Source of the DNA: Calothrix sp. NIES-4101
GTDB lineage: Bacteria; Cyanobacteriota; Cyanobacteriia; Cyanobacteriales; Nostocaceae
Assembly: GCA_004296455.1 (NCBI GenBank)
Contig: AP018280.1
Location: 4,774,001-4,838,000 of the forward strand
Length of the DNA stretch: 64,000 bases
Direction of reading: 5' to 3'
The notes below the pieces were generated by a model. It was not told the DNA's origin, searched no databases, and worked only from the letters and a program-made list of their open reading frames with translations. How positions within the stretch are numbered: the stretch's first letter is position 1; each line of letters starts with the position of its first letter. Positions 54,569-63,370 of this stretch are shown piece by piece. The position numbers and the translations under genes were made by a program.

Positions 54569-55735
54569 ATGCAACTTTCACACTCAAACTCAAAATATCA
54601 CATTCAAAGCATGTATAAATTAGGTTTGACAACTTTAGCTAGTGGTAGTTTGGCAATACTTTGTTGTGGTTTGCAAACTTCTCCGGCTGCTGCACAACTT
54701 AATATTCAAACAACTGGGGAAATCTCAGGAACGCTAAATTATCCCTTTGGCGTGACGACTAATAATAGCACTACCCGGATTAATACGGATGCTAATGGTA
54801 CTTTTTTTCGTAATATCGGCACTCAAAGTAATCCCAATTTAGTGCCTGTTTATTCATCGAAATTTGTACAAGTGCAAACCAATGCAGATGGTAGTTTGAA
54901 GTATTTTGTAGACTTTTATGGGTTGCAATTTATTTCCCGTGATGGCGCGATCGCATCACAGGATTTATTGAGTGGCGAACTGCAAAGTTATAATTACCAA
55001 GGCAGACCCAATTTCCCGGTCAAGTTTCAAGCTTCCGTTCAAGACGAGTTATCTTTACAACGAGCTTTTTTTGAGGGTGTTGTCAGAGACCCGAAAACAG
55101 GAAATTTGTATCAAGGAAGATTTGAAGTTAGTGGACAAGGGCCAAGATATAGCGATCGTAATGGCGGCGATAGTCCCACCGTCTTTGATTTTAAAACTGA
55201 CTATGACCCCAAATCAGGTGTAAAACCAACGCCTGCCCTGAGTTCATACAAAATGACTAATGTTCCATTAGTACGTCTGACAATCAAAATTCCTGCGGGT
55301 ACGCAACCGATTACTACCGGAGGTGGAACTACCGGAGGCGGAACTACCGGAGGCGGGACTACCGGAGGCGGGACTACCGGAGGCGGGACTACCGGAGGCG
55401 GGACTACCGGAGGCACTACTGGAGGTGGTATCTCAACTACTCCAACTACTCCTATTTCCACTCCTTCAACTACCAATATTAGCTCTAGCCCCACATCACC
55501 AACTACTCAAGCAAATGTTGAATTTAGCAGTGGACAGATTTCCTCTGTAAATTCCGAAAATGTAATTCGTCAAGTGACTTCAGACAACCAAAATCAATTT
55601 GCCTTTAATCCAGGTGACACAAATATCAACAATGGGGAACAGTCGTCTATTTGTTCACAAAATTCAGTAGATTGCCGTCCCAAAGGCAATATATTGAAAA
55701 AAATTGGTCCCCGTAGTCGTGTTTTAACACGCTAA
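54569..55735 (+). CDS. Secreted protein with Gly/Thr repeats
   Basis: A 388-residue exported protein with a signal peptide reaching about residue 43 (LASGSLAILCCGLQTSPAAAQ). The middle part (about 50-240) is beta-rich with FEGVVRDPKTGNLYQGRFEVSGQG. It is followed by a GGGTT-repeat linker (about 249-290, seven 15-base units) and a Ser/Thr/Pro-rich tail. A ribosome site (GGAG) precedes the ATG at 54569. I do not recognise the family. It looks like a surface or matrix protein. It follows the porin on the same strand with a 99-base gap. Confidence 0.75.
   Translation: MQLSHSNSKYHIQSMYKLGLTTLASGSLAILCCGLQTSPAAAQLNIQTTGEISGTLNYPFGVTTNNSTTRINTDANGTFFRNIGTQSNPNLVPVYSSKFVQVQTNADGSLKYFVDFYGLQFISRDGAIASQDLLSGELQSYNYQGRPNFPVKFQASVQDELSLQRAFFEGVVRDPKTGNLYQGRFEVSGQGPRYSDRNGGDSPTVFDFKTDYDPKSGVKPTPALSSYKMTNVPLVRLTIKIPAGTQPITTGGGTTGGGTTGGGTTGGGTTGGGTTGGGTTGGTTGGGISTTPTTPISTPSTTNISSSPTSPTTQANVEFSSGQISSVNSENVIRQVTSDNQNQFAFNPGDTNINNGEQSSICSQNSVDCRPKGNILKKIGPRSRVLTR
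55316..55420. repeat. 15-bp tandem repeat encoding GGGTT units
   Basis: Seven 15-base units (ACCGGAGGCGGGACT type) starting at 55316, 55331, 55346, 55361, 55376, 55391 and 55406, the last diverging. They are read in frame as (T)TGGGT repeats in the secreted protein. The array is prone to slippage and copy-number change. Confidence 0.85.
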
Positions 55736-56349
55736 GTCTTTAATAGACATCTCCAGAAATAAAACTCATACAAGACAAGGGTTTCAAAAATTGTTGTTCT
55801 CAGTACCCTGGTAAAAATATTAATTTTATTGATAATGGTGTCAACAAGCGGCAATGCTGAAATTTCTAATCGCTGAAATCCTTGTCTAAAAAGAAAATCG
55901 TTTCTGGAGATATCTAATATTTATAGAGTCGAAGAGACGGGGGGATAAGGGAGTGATAGGGGATTCACCATATTGCCCCTTCTCTCCCTTACTGTGCATC
56001 GAAGAAATTATGATTTTGACTGATATCGTCATCTCTCTCCTCTGATTTTTGTGGAATGAGGAGTTGAGAGCATGTCTAAAAATAGCAGTTGTAGTGAAAA
56101 ATTCTCCGCATCAGTTTTATCGTTAAGCAGACATGATATGACTTCTGTAATCACAGCAAATGCGGATGTAGTTAAAAAAGGGTATTGATAAAAAAATCAG
56201 AAACCCATGTAAATTAAGCTAATTCCGCACTAATCCATCAAATAACATGAAAAATACATACTAAAGTCACATTACCACGAATAATATAGTCGTTATATTA
56301 GTAAATTAGGGAATCTCAATCCAAGGGTACATTAATAAGGATAATTTAT
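55736..56349. other. Intergenic region with an interrupted hairpin
   Basis: About 610 bases before the DUF1361 gene. An inverted repeat (AAGGGAG at 55947-55953 with CTCCCTT at 55984-55990, plus GGGG/CCCC inside) could be a terminator for the Gly/Thr-repeat gene, some 200 bases downstream. Otherwise no gene is visible. Confidence 0.45.
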
Positions 56350-57189
56350 ATGAGAGCAGAACTAGGTGAATTGATAGCCAAAGTAATACAGGTTTTACAA
56401 ATTAACAGTACTTGGATGATTTGGAATCTTTTTCTGGCATTTATCCCTTTAGTTCTGAGTATTTGGTTGTTTCGCAGTAGACGCAATAATATTGGAGTTT
56501 GGGGATTAGGATTTTTGGCATTATTTGCTTGTGTACCCCCTAACCGAAATTATTTCCAAGCTGCATTTAATTTTATTATTTCTTATGTAACAAATATTTC
56601 CACATTGCAATTGGGATTATTTTTGATTTTAGGACTAATACCACTGAGTATTTGGTTATTTCGCAGTAGATATGGACGTTCAACCATTTGGTGGTTAGGT
56701 TTTATTATTTTTTATGCTTTTTTACCAAATGCACCCTATTTATTGACCGACATTATCCATCTAATTGATGATATCCGCACAATTCAATCAATATGGGTTA
56801 TTACTTTAATCTTATTTCCTGTATATATCTTTGTGATTTTGGCAGGATTTGAAGCTTATGTTATTTCTTTAATTAATTTAGGTGCCTATTTGCATCGTGT
56901 TGGTAAAAGTCAATGGATTTTATGGGTTGAATTATTTACTCATTTATTATGTGCAGTTGGCATTTATTGGGGAAGATTTTTGCGCTTCAACAGTTGGGAT
57001 TTAATTACACAACCCGATCATTTACTAACTCGTGGAGTTGAAGAACTTTTGGGGAAACAACCTGTAGTAATTATGGCAATTACTTTCGCAATTTTAGCTG
57101 GTTTATATTGGTTAATGAAGCGAGTTACATTAGCATTAGCTAGACAAGCAAACGACAAAATGAATGTAGGCAGTAGCGTTAATAGTTAA
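56350..57189 (+). CDS. DUF1361 membrane protein
   Basis: A 279-residue polytopic membrane protein with about seven hydrophobic segments. The DUF1361 block is FLPNAPYLLTDIIHLIDD and later WGRFLRFNSWDLITQP, which fix the family. The N-terminal part contains a duplication: LSIWLFRSRRNN (about 36-46) and LSIWLFRSRYGR (about 99-109), 63 codons apart, each followed by a similar hydrophobic segment. No function is known for DUF1361. Confidence 0.88.
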   Translation: MRAELGELIAKVIQVLQINSTWMIWNLFLAFIPLVLSIWLFRSRRNNIGVWGLGFLALFACVPPNRNYFQAAFNFIISYVTNISTLQLGLFLILGLIPLSIWLFRSRYGRSTIWWLGFIIFYAFLPNAPYLLTDIIHLIDDIRTIQSIWVITLILFPVYIFVILAGFEAYVISLINLGAYLHRVGKSQWILWVELFTHLLCAVGIYWGRFLRFNSWDLITQPDHLLTRGVEELLGKQPVVIMAITFAILAGLYWLMKRVTLALARQANDKMNVGSSVNS

Positions 57190-57255
57190 TTATTGATCAG
57201 AGATTAATTTAGAAATGTAGTAAAGATAGAAGGTGATAAATGATGACAAATAATA

Positions 57256-59781
57256 TTATTCATTCATTTTTATTCGTGCAGCTTCAAGAATGATACGTTT
57301 TTCGGCACGTGCGATCGCATTATAAGTCCTTTGCACGGCTTCGGGTTCGACTGATATCGATGTAATTCCCCATTGTACTAATTCTTCAATTATCTCTGGG
57401 TATAATGTTGGCGCTTGTCCACAAATGGAGCAAGGTATTTTATATTCCCTTGCTGTTTCAATCAACTGACGGATTGCACCCATGACGGCTGGATTTTTTT
57501 GGTTCCATACTTGCGTAAATGTGCCCTGTTCTCTACCTACACCCAGTAATAATTGTGTCAAGTCATTTGTCCCGATCGCAATTCCTTGAACTCCTGCTTT
57601 TACGTATTCAGGTAGTAAAAATAGTACACTCGGTACTTCTGCCATTATCCATAGTTGAAATTCGGGTATTTGATTGAGTCCGGCTTGTTCGACTTGGCGA
57701 CGGCAAAAGATAAATTCTTCAATGCTGCGAACAAAAGGTAAAATCAGACGTATGTTAGCATATCCTGCTTGTTGTACCTGTGCTAAGGCAGCAAGTTCAA
57801 GTTCAAACATGGTTGAGTTTTGCAAATATGCAAATGTTCCCCGTTCTCCCCATCTGGAAGACTGAGTTCCTTGTCCCTCGCCATTTGGGAACGATACTTG
57901 CAAATCTAAGGAACGGTAAAAAATAGGTCTTGGCGCAAAAGCTTGAGCAAATTGTAAGATATGTTCATACCAGCGATCGCGCAATATTTGTTTTTTTTCT
58001 TGCAACCAAATATGGAGTTCTTGTCCATCTAAAATTGACATTGCCATCATTTCGGAGCGTAGCAACCCCAAGCCATCGACTGGTAAATCCTGTACTTGTT
58101 GAATAGAAGTAGTTTGACTTAAATTCACAAGTAACTGGGTGGCAATAATTTTAGTAGACCATTCCTCACGCAATCTGGAATTAATATTTGGGCTATGATT
58201 CAATTCCGGAGTTCTGATACTATCTCCTAATTTTCCCATTTCATCGGCATTTTTATGTAATTTTTCCGAATAAAATTCTCTAATCTGGTGGCTATTTTCT
58301 CGTACAGATGGCGTGGGAATAAATAGGGGAACTGAGGGGGGAGAAAATAATAAAGGTTTATCTTCTCTGGGATTCAAGTGACTATGAGTTATGGTATCTG
58401 ATGTATTAAAATCAACTCTATATATTTCACCTGTATCACCATCAACAAGTAATTGTTCACCATTCTCAATTAGTTCTGTTGCCTTATTGACATTGACTAT
58501 AGAGGGTATTCCTAACTCACGAGCTAAGATTGCAGCATGGCTAGTCATACCACCTTGCTCAGTAATAATACCACTTGCTTTACACAATAAAGGTAACCAA
58601 TCAACAGTAATATTGGGGGCAACTAAAATAGTGTTATTGGGTAATTGTGTTGGTATCTTTTGATAATTGTTAGCAATATAGGCTGTTGCCATTGCCCGTC
58701 CTCCAGCAGCACTAAGCCCTTGAGTTAACAAGCGATAATCTGATGCTAGTGTTTGCGGAAGACTCACTTGTGTGAGATAAAGTGTTTCCGTCGTATTTTG
58801 TTTACCAATAGTCCACTCGCAACTAAAATTAGTCCCAAACTCCCTAGTAAGCCGATTGCTGAGGTTGATAAGTTCTTGTAAAAAATCTTCGGGAAGTGCA
58901 AATTGTTGTTGTTCTATTTCATCAATTAGATAAGTAATTAAGCAATTATATTCACTTAAACACAAACTGCTGGGAGTAATTTTGGGGACAACACAGGTAG
59001 TATTATCCAGCCGATAGCCGACTATTTTAGTACCCAATTTTTGTTCGATAATCGCGTTATTTTCACGTTTAATTTTGTAATAATCTGGTATGACTTCACC
59101 TTGAGTAATAGCCAACCCTAATCCCTTAGTTGCTTGTATTTCGATAAATGAGGAGCTACCGATAATTATCCCACTGGCAACAGCATCCCACACTGGTTGT
59201 ACCAAAACCGCAAAATTTATCTGTCGGAGGTCGATACCGCTTCGTTGCCAGTATAGCAAGCTACGAGCACGAAATAATTGGCTCCAAGTGCGTTTGAGAG
59301 CTAAAGTAATGTTATGGCGATCGCAATTACAAATTTGTGACTCTAATAAACCTGATAAATTGACATTTTCACTATTAACAACATTTTTACTGCTACTCGC
59401 CGGCACTATTACAGTGGGACAAAAAACTAAACAACTTGTCTCCCATTGACTTGCTGCTTCAAAAATTGTTTCTACCCATTCTGCGGGCACAGTCGCAGCA
59501 CTAATTTCTTGGCGTAAACGACTAGCTACTTGTTGTAATTGTCGCCAATTTCCCACATCTAAATGTAAAGATGAATCGGGCAAATCCGCAACTAACGCTT
59601 CCGTTGTCTTCTCTGAACTACTCAAAGTTCTCAGAAATTCCCGTGTAAATTCCGCAGACACTACAAACCCTGGTAATACGGGATAACCACGCTGCATTGT
59701 TCTACTTAAGTTAAACGCTTTATTGCCAACTTTGGCACAGTCTTGTGGCTGAACTTGATTAAGCCAATAGAGTTTATCCAC
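57256..59781 (-). CDS. PEP-synthase-like protein (PPDK family, divergent ATP-binding region)
   Basis: An 841-residue PEP-synthase/PPDK homologue with a GTG start. The swivelling phosphohistidine domain is intact, with His415 in ITEQGGMTSHAAILARELGIPSIV. The PEP-binding barrel is intact, with GIAIGTNDLTQLLLGVGREQG and the catalytic Cys in CSICGQAP. In the N-terminal ATP-grasp region the usual RSSATxEDxxxASFAGQ segment is absent; the corresponding part (about 112-165) reads ETSCLVFCPTVIVPASSSKNVVN. ATP-dependent PEP formation is therefore doubtful. It may act on a different nucleotide or only on PEP/pyruvate exchange. It is converging with the DUF1361 gene. Confidence 0.82.
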   Translation of the reverse strand: MDKLYWLNQVQPQDCAKVGNKAFNLSRTMQRGYPVLPGFVVSAEFTREFLRTLSSSEKTTEALVADLPDSSLHLDVGNWRQLQQVASRLRQEISAATVPAEWVETIFEAASQWETSCLVFCPTVIVPASSSKNVVNSENVNLSGLLESQICNCDRHNITLALKRTWSQLFRARSLLYWQRSGIDLRQINFAVLVQPVWDAVASGIIIGSSSFIEIQATKGLGLAITQGEVIPDYYKIKRENNAIIEQKLGTKIVGYRLDNTTCVVPKITPSSLCLSEYNCLITYLIDEIEQQQFALPEDFLQELINLSNRLTREFGTNFSCEWTIGKQNTTETLYLTQVSLPQTLASDYRLLTQGLSAAGGRAMATAYIANNYQKIPTQLPNNTILVAPNITVDWLPLLCKASGIITEQGGMTSHAAILARELGIPSIVNVNKATELIENGEQLLVDGDTGEIYRVDFNTSDTITHSHLNPREDKPLLFSPPSVPLFIPTPSVRENSHQIREFYSEKLHKNADEMGKLGDSIRTPELNHSPNINSRLREEWSTKIIATQLLVNLSQTTSIQQVQDLPVDGLGLLRSEMMAMSILDGQELHIWLQEKKQILRDRWYEHILQFAQAFAPRPIFYRSLDLQVSFPNGEGQGTQSSRWGERGTFAYLQNSTMFELELAALAQVQQAGYANIRLILPFVRSIEEFIFCRRQVEQAGLNQIPEFQLWIMAEVPSVLFLLPEYVKAGVQGIAIGTNDLTQLLLGVGREQGTFTQVWNQKNPAVMGAIRQLIETAREYKIPCSICGQAPTLYPEIIEELVQWGITSISVEPEAVQRTYNAIARAEKRIILEAARIKMNE

Positions 59782-60027
59782 TCAAATTATTACTTGGTTG
59801 TAGATTGTCTGGAAAATCAGGGGTTAGGATTTAAAATACAGCTTTGACTAGAAAATACAAATATTTGAATAAATTATTATTTATAATATTTCAATTTAAT
59901 TTTAAGCGTAATTATGTCATCTTGAACAAAGTTCGTAATATGAAGAAATGTAAAAGTTCCACATAAATCAGGAGTTACAAGTTAGGAGTGAGGAATAAAT
60001 ACTCATCTTCTCGTGATTCATTACTAA

Positions 60028-60480
60028 ATGGCCACCTATCAATTAACAGTATCCGACTGCTGGCATATTTTTGTTCGGCTTTCCATCGCCCTGATAGCTG
60101 GTGCAATTATAGGCTGGGAACGTCAAGTTCACCACAAACCAGCAGGATTACGAACCCACATGCTAGTTAGTCTTGGTTCTGCCCTCTTTACGCTGATACC
60201 TTTAATATTATCGCAGAGAAATTCTGGTGTGGATGGTGATGTTTTGAGTCGCGTGGTTCAGGGAATTACTGCGGGGGTTGGTTTTTTGGGTGCGGGGGAA
60301 ATTTTACGGGCATCTTCAGAAGATTCCCAACACATAGCTATTCGCGGACTCACGTCAGCCGCCGCAATCTGGGTTTCAGCTTCGTTGGGAAGTGCAGCCG
60401 GATGCGGATTATGGCAGTTGACTTTGATAGGTGCTGTTTTATGTTTTGTTGTACTATCAATTGTGAAGCGATTTGAATGA
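60028..60480 (+). CDS. MgtC/SapB family membrane protein
   Basis: A 150-residue polytopic membrane protein with the MgtC core: IALIAGAIIGWERQVHHKPAGLRTHMLVSLGSALFTLIPL, then GITAGVGFLGAGEILR and LTSAAAIWVSASLGSAAGCG. The full-length C-terminal ACT-like extension of pathogen MgtC is missing, as in many environmental relatives. The family is linked to magnesium/phosphate stress and F-ATPase, but the role in cyanobacteria is unknown. It converges with the GAF kinase gene, only 3 bases between the stops. Confidence 0.9.
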   Translation: MATYQLTVSDCWHIFVRLSIALIAGAIIGWERQVHHKPAGLRTHMLVSLGSALFTLIPLILSQRNSGVDGDVLSRVVQGITAGVGFLGAGEILRASSEDSQHIAIRGLTSAAAIWVSASLGSAAGCGLWQLTLIGAVLCFVVLSIVKRFE

Positions 60481-60483
60481 TAT

Positions 60484-61752
60484 CTAGGAAACTCCTACAG
60501 GTAACTGCACAGTAACTATAGTACCTGTCACAGCATCCGACTGAATCGATAATTCTCCACCATGAGCATTGACTATACGTTTTGTTATCGCTAGCCCCAA
60601 ACCAGTACCACCAGATTTTGTCGAGAAAAATGGTTGGGTAAGCTTAGATATTATTTCGCCAGGAATCGGTTCTCCCTGATTTTGCACATCAATACAGATT
60701 TTATCTGTAGACAAAAGATTAACTATTACTTTGATTACATCTCCTTCAGAGACAGCTTCGCAGGCATTACGAATGATGTTAATCAATACTTGTTTTAACT
60801 TATCTTTGTCCCCTAAAAGTCTAACATTAGGTGACACGGGTATAAATTCAATTTTCTTCTCCAATGCTTCAGGCATTTCCCGAATTGGCACTAACAACTC
60901 ACAAATTAATTTATTGATATCCAAGTCACACAGTTGTAAAACCTGGGGTTTTGCATAGAGCAAAATCTCACTCAGCAAACGTTGCAAACGACTACCTTCG
61001 TCAATTGCTAACAATAACCTTTCTTGAGCAGCTTCGGTAAGAATAATTTTCTGACAATACTTCAATCCCATCATAATTGTTGTTAAGGGATTGCGAATTT
61101 CATGGATAATTATCGCGGCAAATTCACCAATGGCAGCTAATCTTTCCTGTTCTACAAGCTTGACTTGCGCTGCTCGTAGTTCTGCGGTGCGTTTTTGTAC
61201 CTCAATCTCCAGAATATGGTTAAATTCACGCTGCTGTTGGTAGAGATGGTAATGATCAATAGCTGTAGCAGCACGTTCTGCAAATAATTCAACAATTTGT
61301 ATTTCTTCTTTGCTAAATTTGCGTGGTTGCTGATGAAAGCAACAAATAGTACCAATCACCTCACCTTGAGCAGTTCGTAACGGTATACCTAAATACGAAC
61401 AATAACCTTCTGGTGCTTCACCATACTCTGGGTTTTGTTTTGCATCTTCTACTGCTAATGAACAACCAATATTAATCACAGTACCAGTAAGTTGACCATG
61501 TAGTGAATAAATATGCTCACCCTCACCCATATCAATGCTACTCGCTAGCACTTTCTCAAATCCCTGCTGACAAAGCGTTACTACTGACCAATCTACCCCG
61601 ACAAGTTCACTGACCCCGGTGGAAATGTTGTGTAAATAACTACTTAGCTCACCAGTTCGATAGTTCAAAGTAGATAAAAGTGCCATTGCCCGAAGCTCTC
61701 GCTCCCATGACTGCTTTTGCAACGACCTTTCATCATTACTGGTTTTGCTCAT
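60484..61752 (-). CDS. GAF-domain sensor histidine kinase
   Basis: A 422-residue soluble kinase. GAF domain (about 35-165) has GYCSYLGIPLRTAQGEVIGTICCFHQQPR; a coiled linker with RAAQVKLVEQERLAAIGEF follows; HisKA has His217 in AAIIIHEIRNPLTTIMMG; HATPase has NIIRNACEAV, GTGLGLAITKRIVNAHGGEL. It lacks the chromophore-binding Cys signature of phytochrome-type GAFs as far as I can see. No partner regulator gene is adjacent. Confidence 0.9.
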   Translation of the reverse strand: MSKTSNDERSLQKQSWERELRAMALLSTLNYRTGELSSYLHNISTGVSELVGVDWSVVTLCQQGFEKVLASSIDMGEGEHIYSLHGQLTGTVINIGCSLAVEDAKQNPEYGEAPEGYCSYLGIPLRTAQGEVIGTICCFHQQPRKFSKEEIQIVELFAERAATAIDHYHLYQQQREFNHILEIEVQKRTAELRAAQVKLVEQERLAAIGEFAAIIIHEIRNPLTTIMMGLKYCQKIILTEAAQERLLLAIDEGSRLQRLLSEILLYAKPQVLQLCDLDINKLICELLVPIREMPEALEKKIEFIPVSPNVRLLGDKDKLKQVLINIIRNACEAVSEGDVIKVIVNLLSTDKICIDVQNQGEPIPGEIISKLTQPFFSTKSGGTGLGLAITKRIVNAHGGELSIQSDAVTGTIVTVQLPVGVS

Positions 61753-62017
61753 AAGTTAGCTATATATTTTATATGGGAACAATTTATCCTAACAAAACAG
61801 GACTTACGCACTAACTACGATTTTACGTCATTACGTAGGGTGCGAAGCCTTTGTGAGTGCCTAACAAAGAGCGAATCTGTTGGTAAGACAGGTCAACTAG
61901 ATGTAAGACCATGTGAAACCTCCTATTCCTGTTGCTTCTTGATCTCTTTTTAATAAGGGAGAGTGAAAAACTACTTTCTGAGAAATATATGTATATCTCC
62001 AAACGGGAGGTAAATCG

Positions 62018-63370
62018 ATGCGGATTTTCAAAAAATTAAGCGATCGCATCCAAAAAAATACCCGATTAATTTTTGCTATTACTCTAATAGCAGCTTTACT
62101 ATTTATCTACATTTCTCCAGCCTTGTCAATTAATGCGATCGCCGAAAAACAAATCACTATCAGCGCTAACCAGGTAATTGATGATGACTTGTATTTATCT
62201 GGCGAAATCTTAACCATTGATGGCACGATTAAAGGTGATGCCATACTCTCTGGTAGCAAAATTACCGTCAATGGTACAGTCGATGGTGACTTAATCGCTG
62301 CCGGACAAACAATAACTATTAACGGTACCATCAGAGACGATGTTCGTATTGCTGGACAGGTTTTGAGAATCGATAGTCAAGCTAAAATCGCCGATGATTT
62401 AATTGCTGCTGGTGCAAGTCTGGAAAATAAACTGGGTAGTAGTATTGGTGGTGATGTCAGCTTTTTTGGCGCTCAAGCTTTACTTGCTGGGACTGTAAAT
62501 AAAAATGTTCTCGGCGCAATGAATTCTCTGCAATTGCGTGGTTCGGTTGGTCAAAATATGCGAGTCACAGTGATTGGAGACCCAAATCCTTTAAAAGCTC
62601 CTTTTATACCCAAACCAGAAGTTACTATCCCAGATATACCTGAAGGTTTGACTATTTTAAACAATGCCAAAATCGGTGGCAAACTTACTTATAAATCCAC
62701 CAAAGATGCACAAATAGAGCAAAAATCACAGATTATCGCTGGAATTACTCGCGAAGAATTACCGTATAAAGGACAACAGGGAACAGCCTCGAATCAATTT
62801 ACACCAACTCCAGGGGAAATCTTGCTGGGACAATTGCAAAGGTTGCTGGCATTATTACTAATTGGTTGGTTATTACTGCGTTTTTTCCCAGGTTGGATAC
62901 CAGGTTTGACAACAACCATACAAACAAAACCATTACCTAGTTTGGGATGGGGGTTAGTCACTTTTATTGGTGTTTGGATAGTAGTAACGCTTGTTCCTCT
63001 CATCTCTTTTTTACTCAGTGGGTTATTGGTGTTTACCCTACCTCACTTAATTCTTCCTGTAATTGGTATTGGTATTCTCTTCGCTCTCGGCATTAGCGTT
63101 GCATTTGCAATTTTTGCTACTTACATACCACAGATTATTATCAGTTTCCTGGGCGGAAGATGGTTGATGGAGCGTTTACAACCCAATAAATCAACGACAA
63201 GAATTATGTCATTATTAGCTGGGTTGGTAGTGTTTGTCGTACTTACTGCCATACCCTTATTGGGTGGTATTTTGGAGTTGATTATTATCCTCATGGGTTT
63301 AGGTGCATTTTGGTTGTGGGGACAGAGGGGAATACAAGATATTAGAGATCGACAATTAATATCTACATAA
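62018..63370 (+). CDS. Bactofilin-like polymer-forming protein with C-terminal membrane domain
   Basis: A 450-residue protein. The N-terminus has a signal or anchor helix (LIFAITLIAALLFIYISPALS). Next is a run of about ten beta-helix repeats typical of bactofilin-type polymer-forming proteins (e.g. LTIDGTIKGDAILSGSKITVNGTVDGDLIAAGQTITINGTIRDDV, about 60-190), then a short linker and a C-terminal hydrophobic region with about five transmembrane helices (about 270-435). Polymer-forming repeats fused to membrane helices occur in several bacteria; function unknown. Confidence 0.82.
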   Translation: MRIFKKLSDRIQKNTRLIFAITLIAALLFIYISPALSINAIAEKQITISANQVIDDDLYLSGEILTIDGTIKGDAILSGSKITVNGTVDGDLIAAGQTITINGTIRDDVRIAGQVLRIDSQAKIADDLIAAGASLENKLGSSIGGDVSFFGAQALLAGTVNKNVLGAMNSLQLRGSVGQNMRVTVIGDPNPLKAPFIPKPEVTIPDIPEGLTILNNAKIGGKLTYKSTKDAQIEQKSQIIAGITREELPYKGQQGTASNQFTPTPGEILLGQLQRLLALLLIGWLLLRFFPGWIPGLTTTIQTKPLPSLGWGLVTFIGVWIVVTLVPLISFLLSGLLVFTLPHLILPVIGIGILFALGISVAFAIFATYIPQIIISFLGGRWLMERLQPNKSTTRIMSLLAGLVVFVVLTAIPLLGGILELIIILMGLGAFWLWGQRGIQDIRDRQLIST

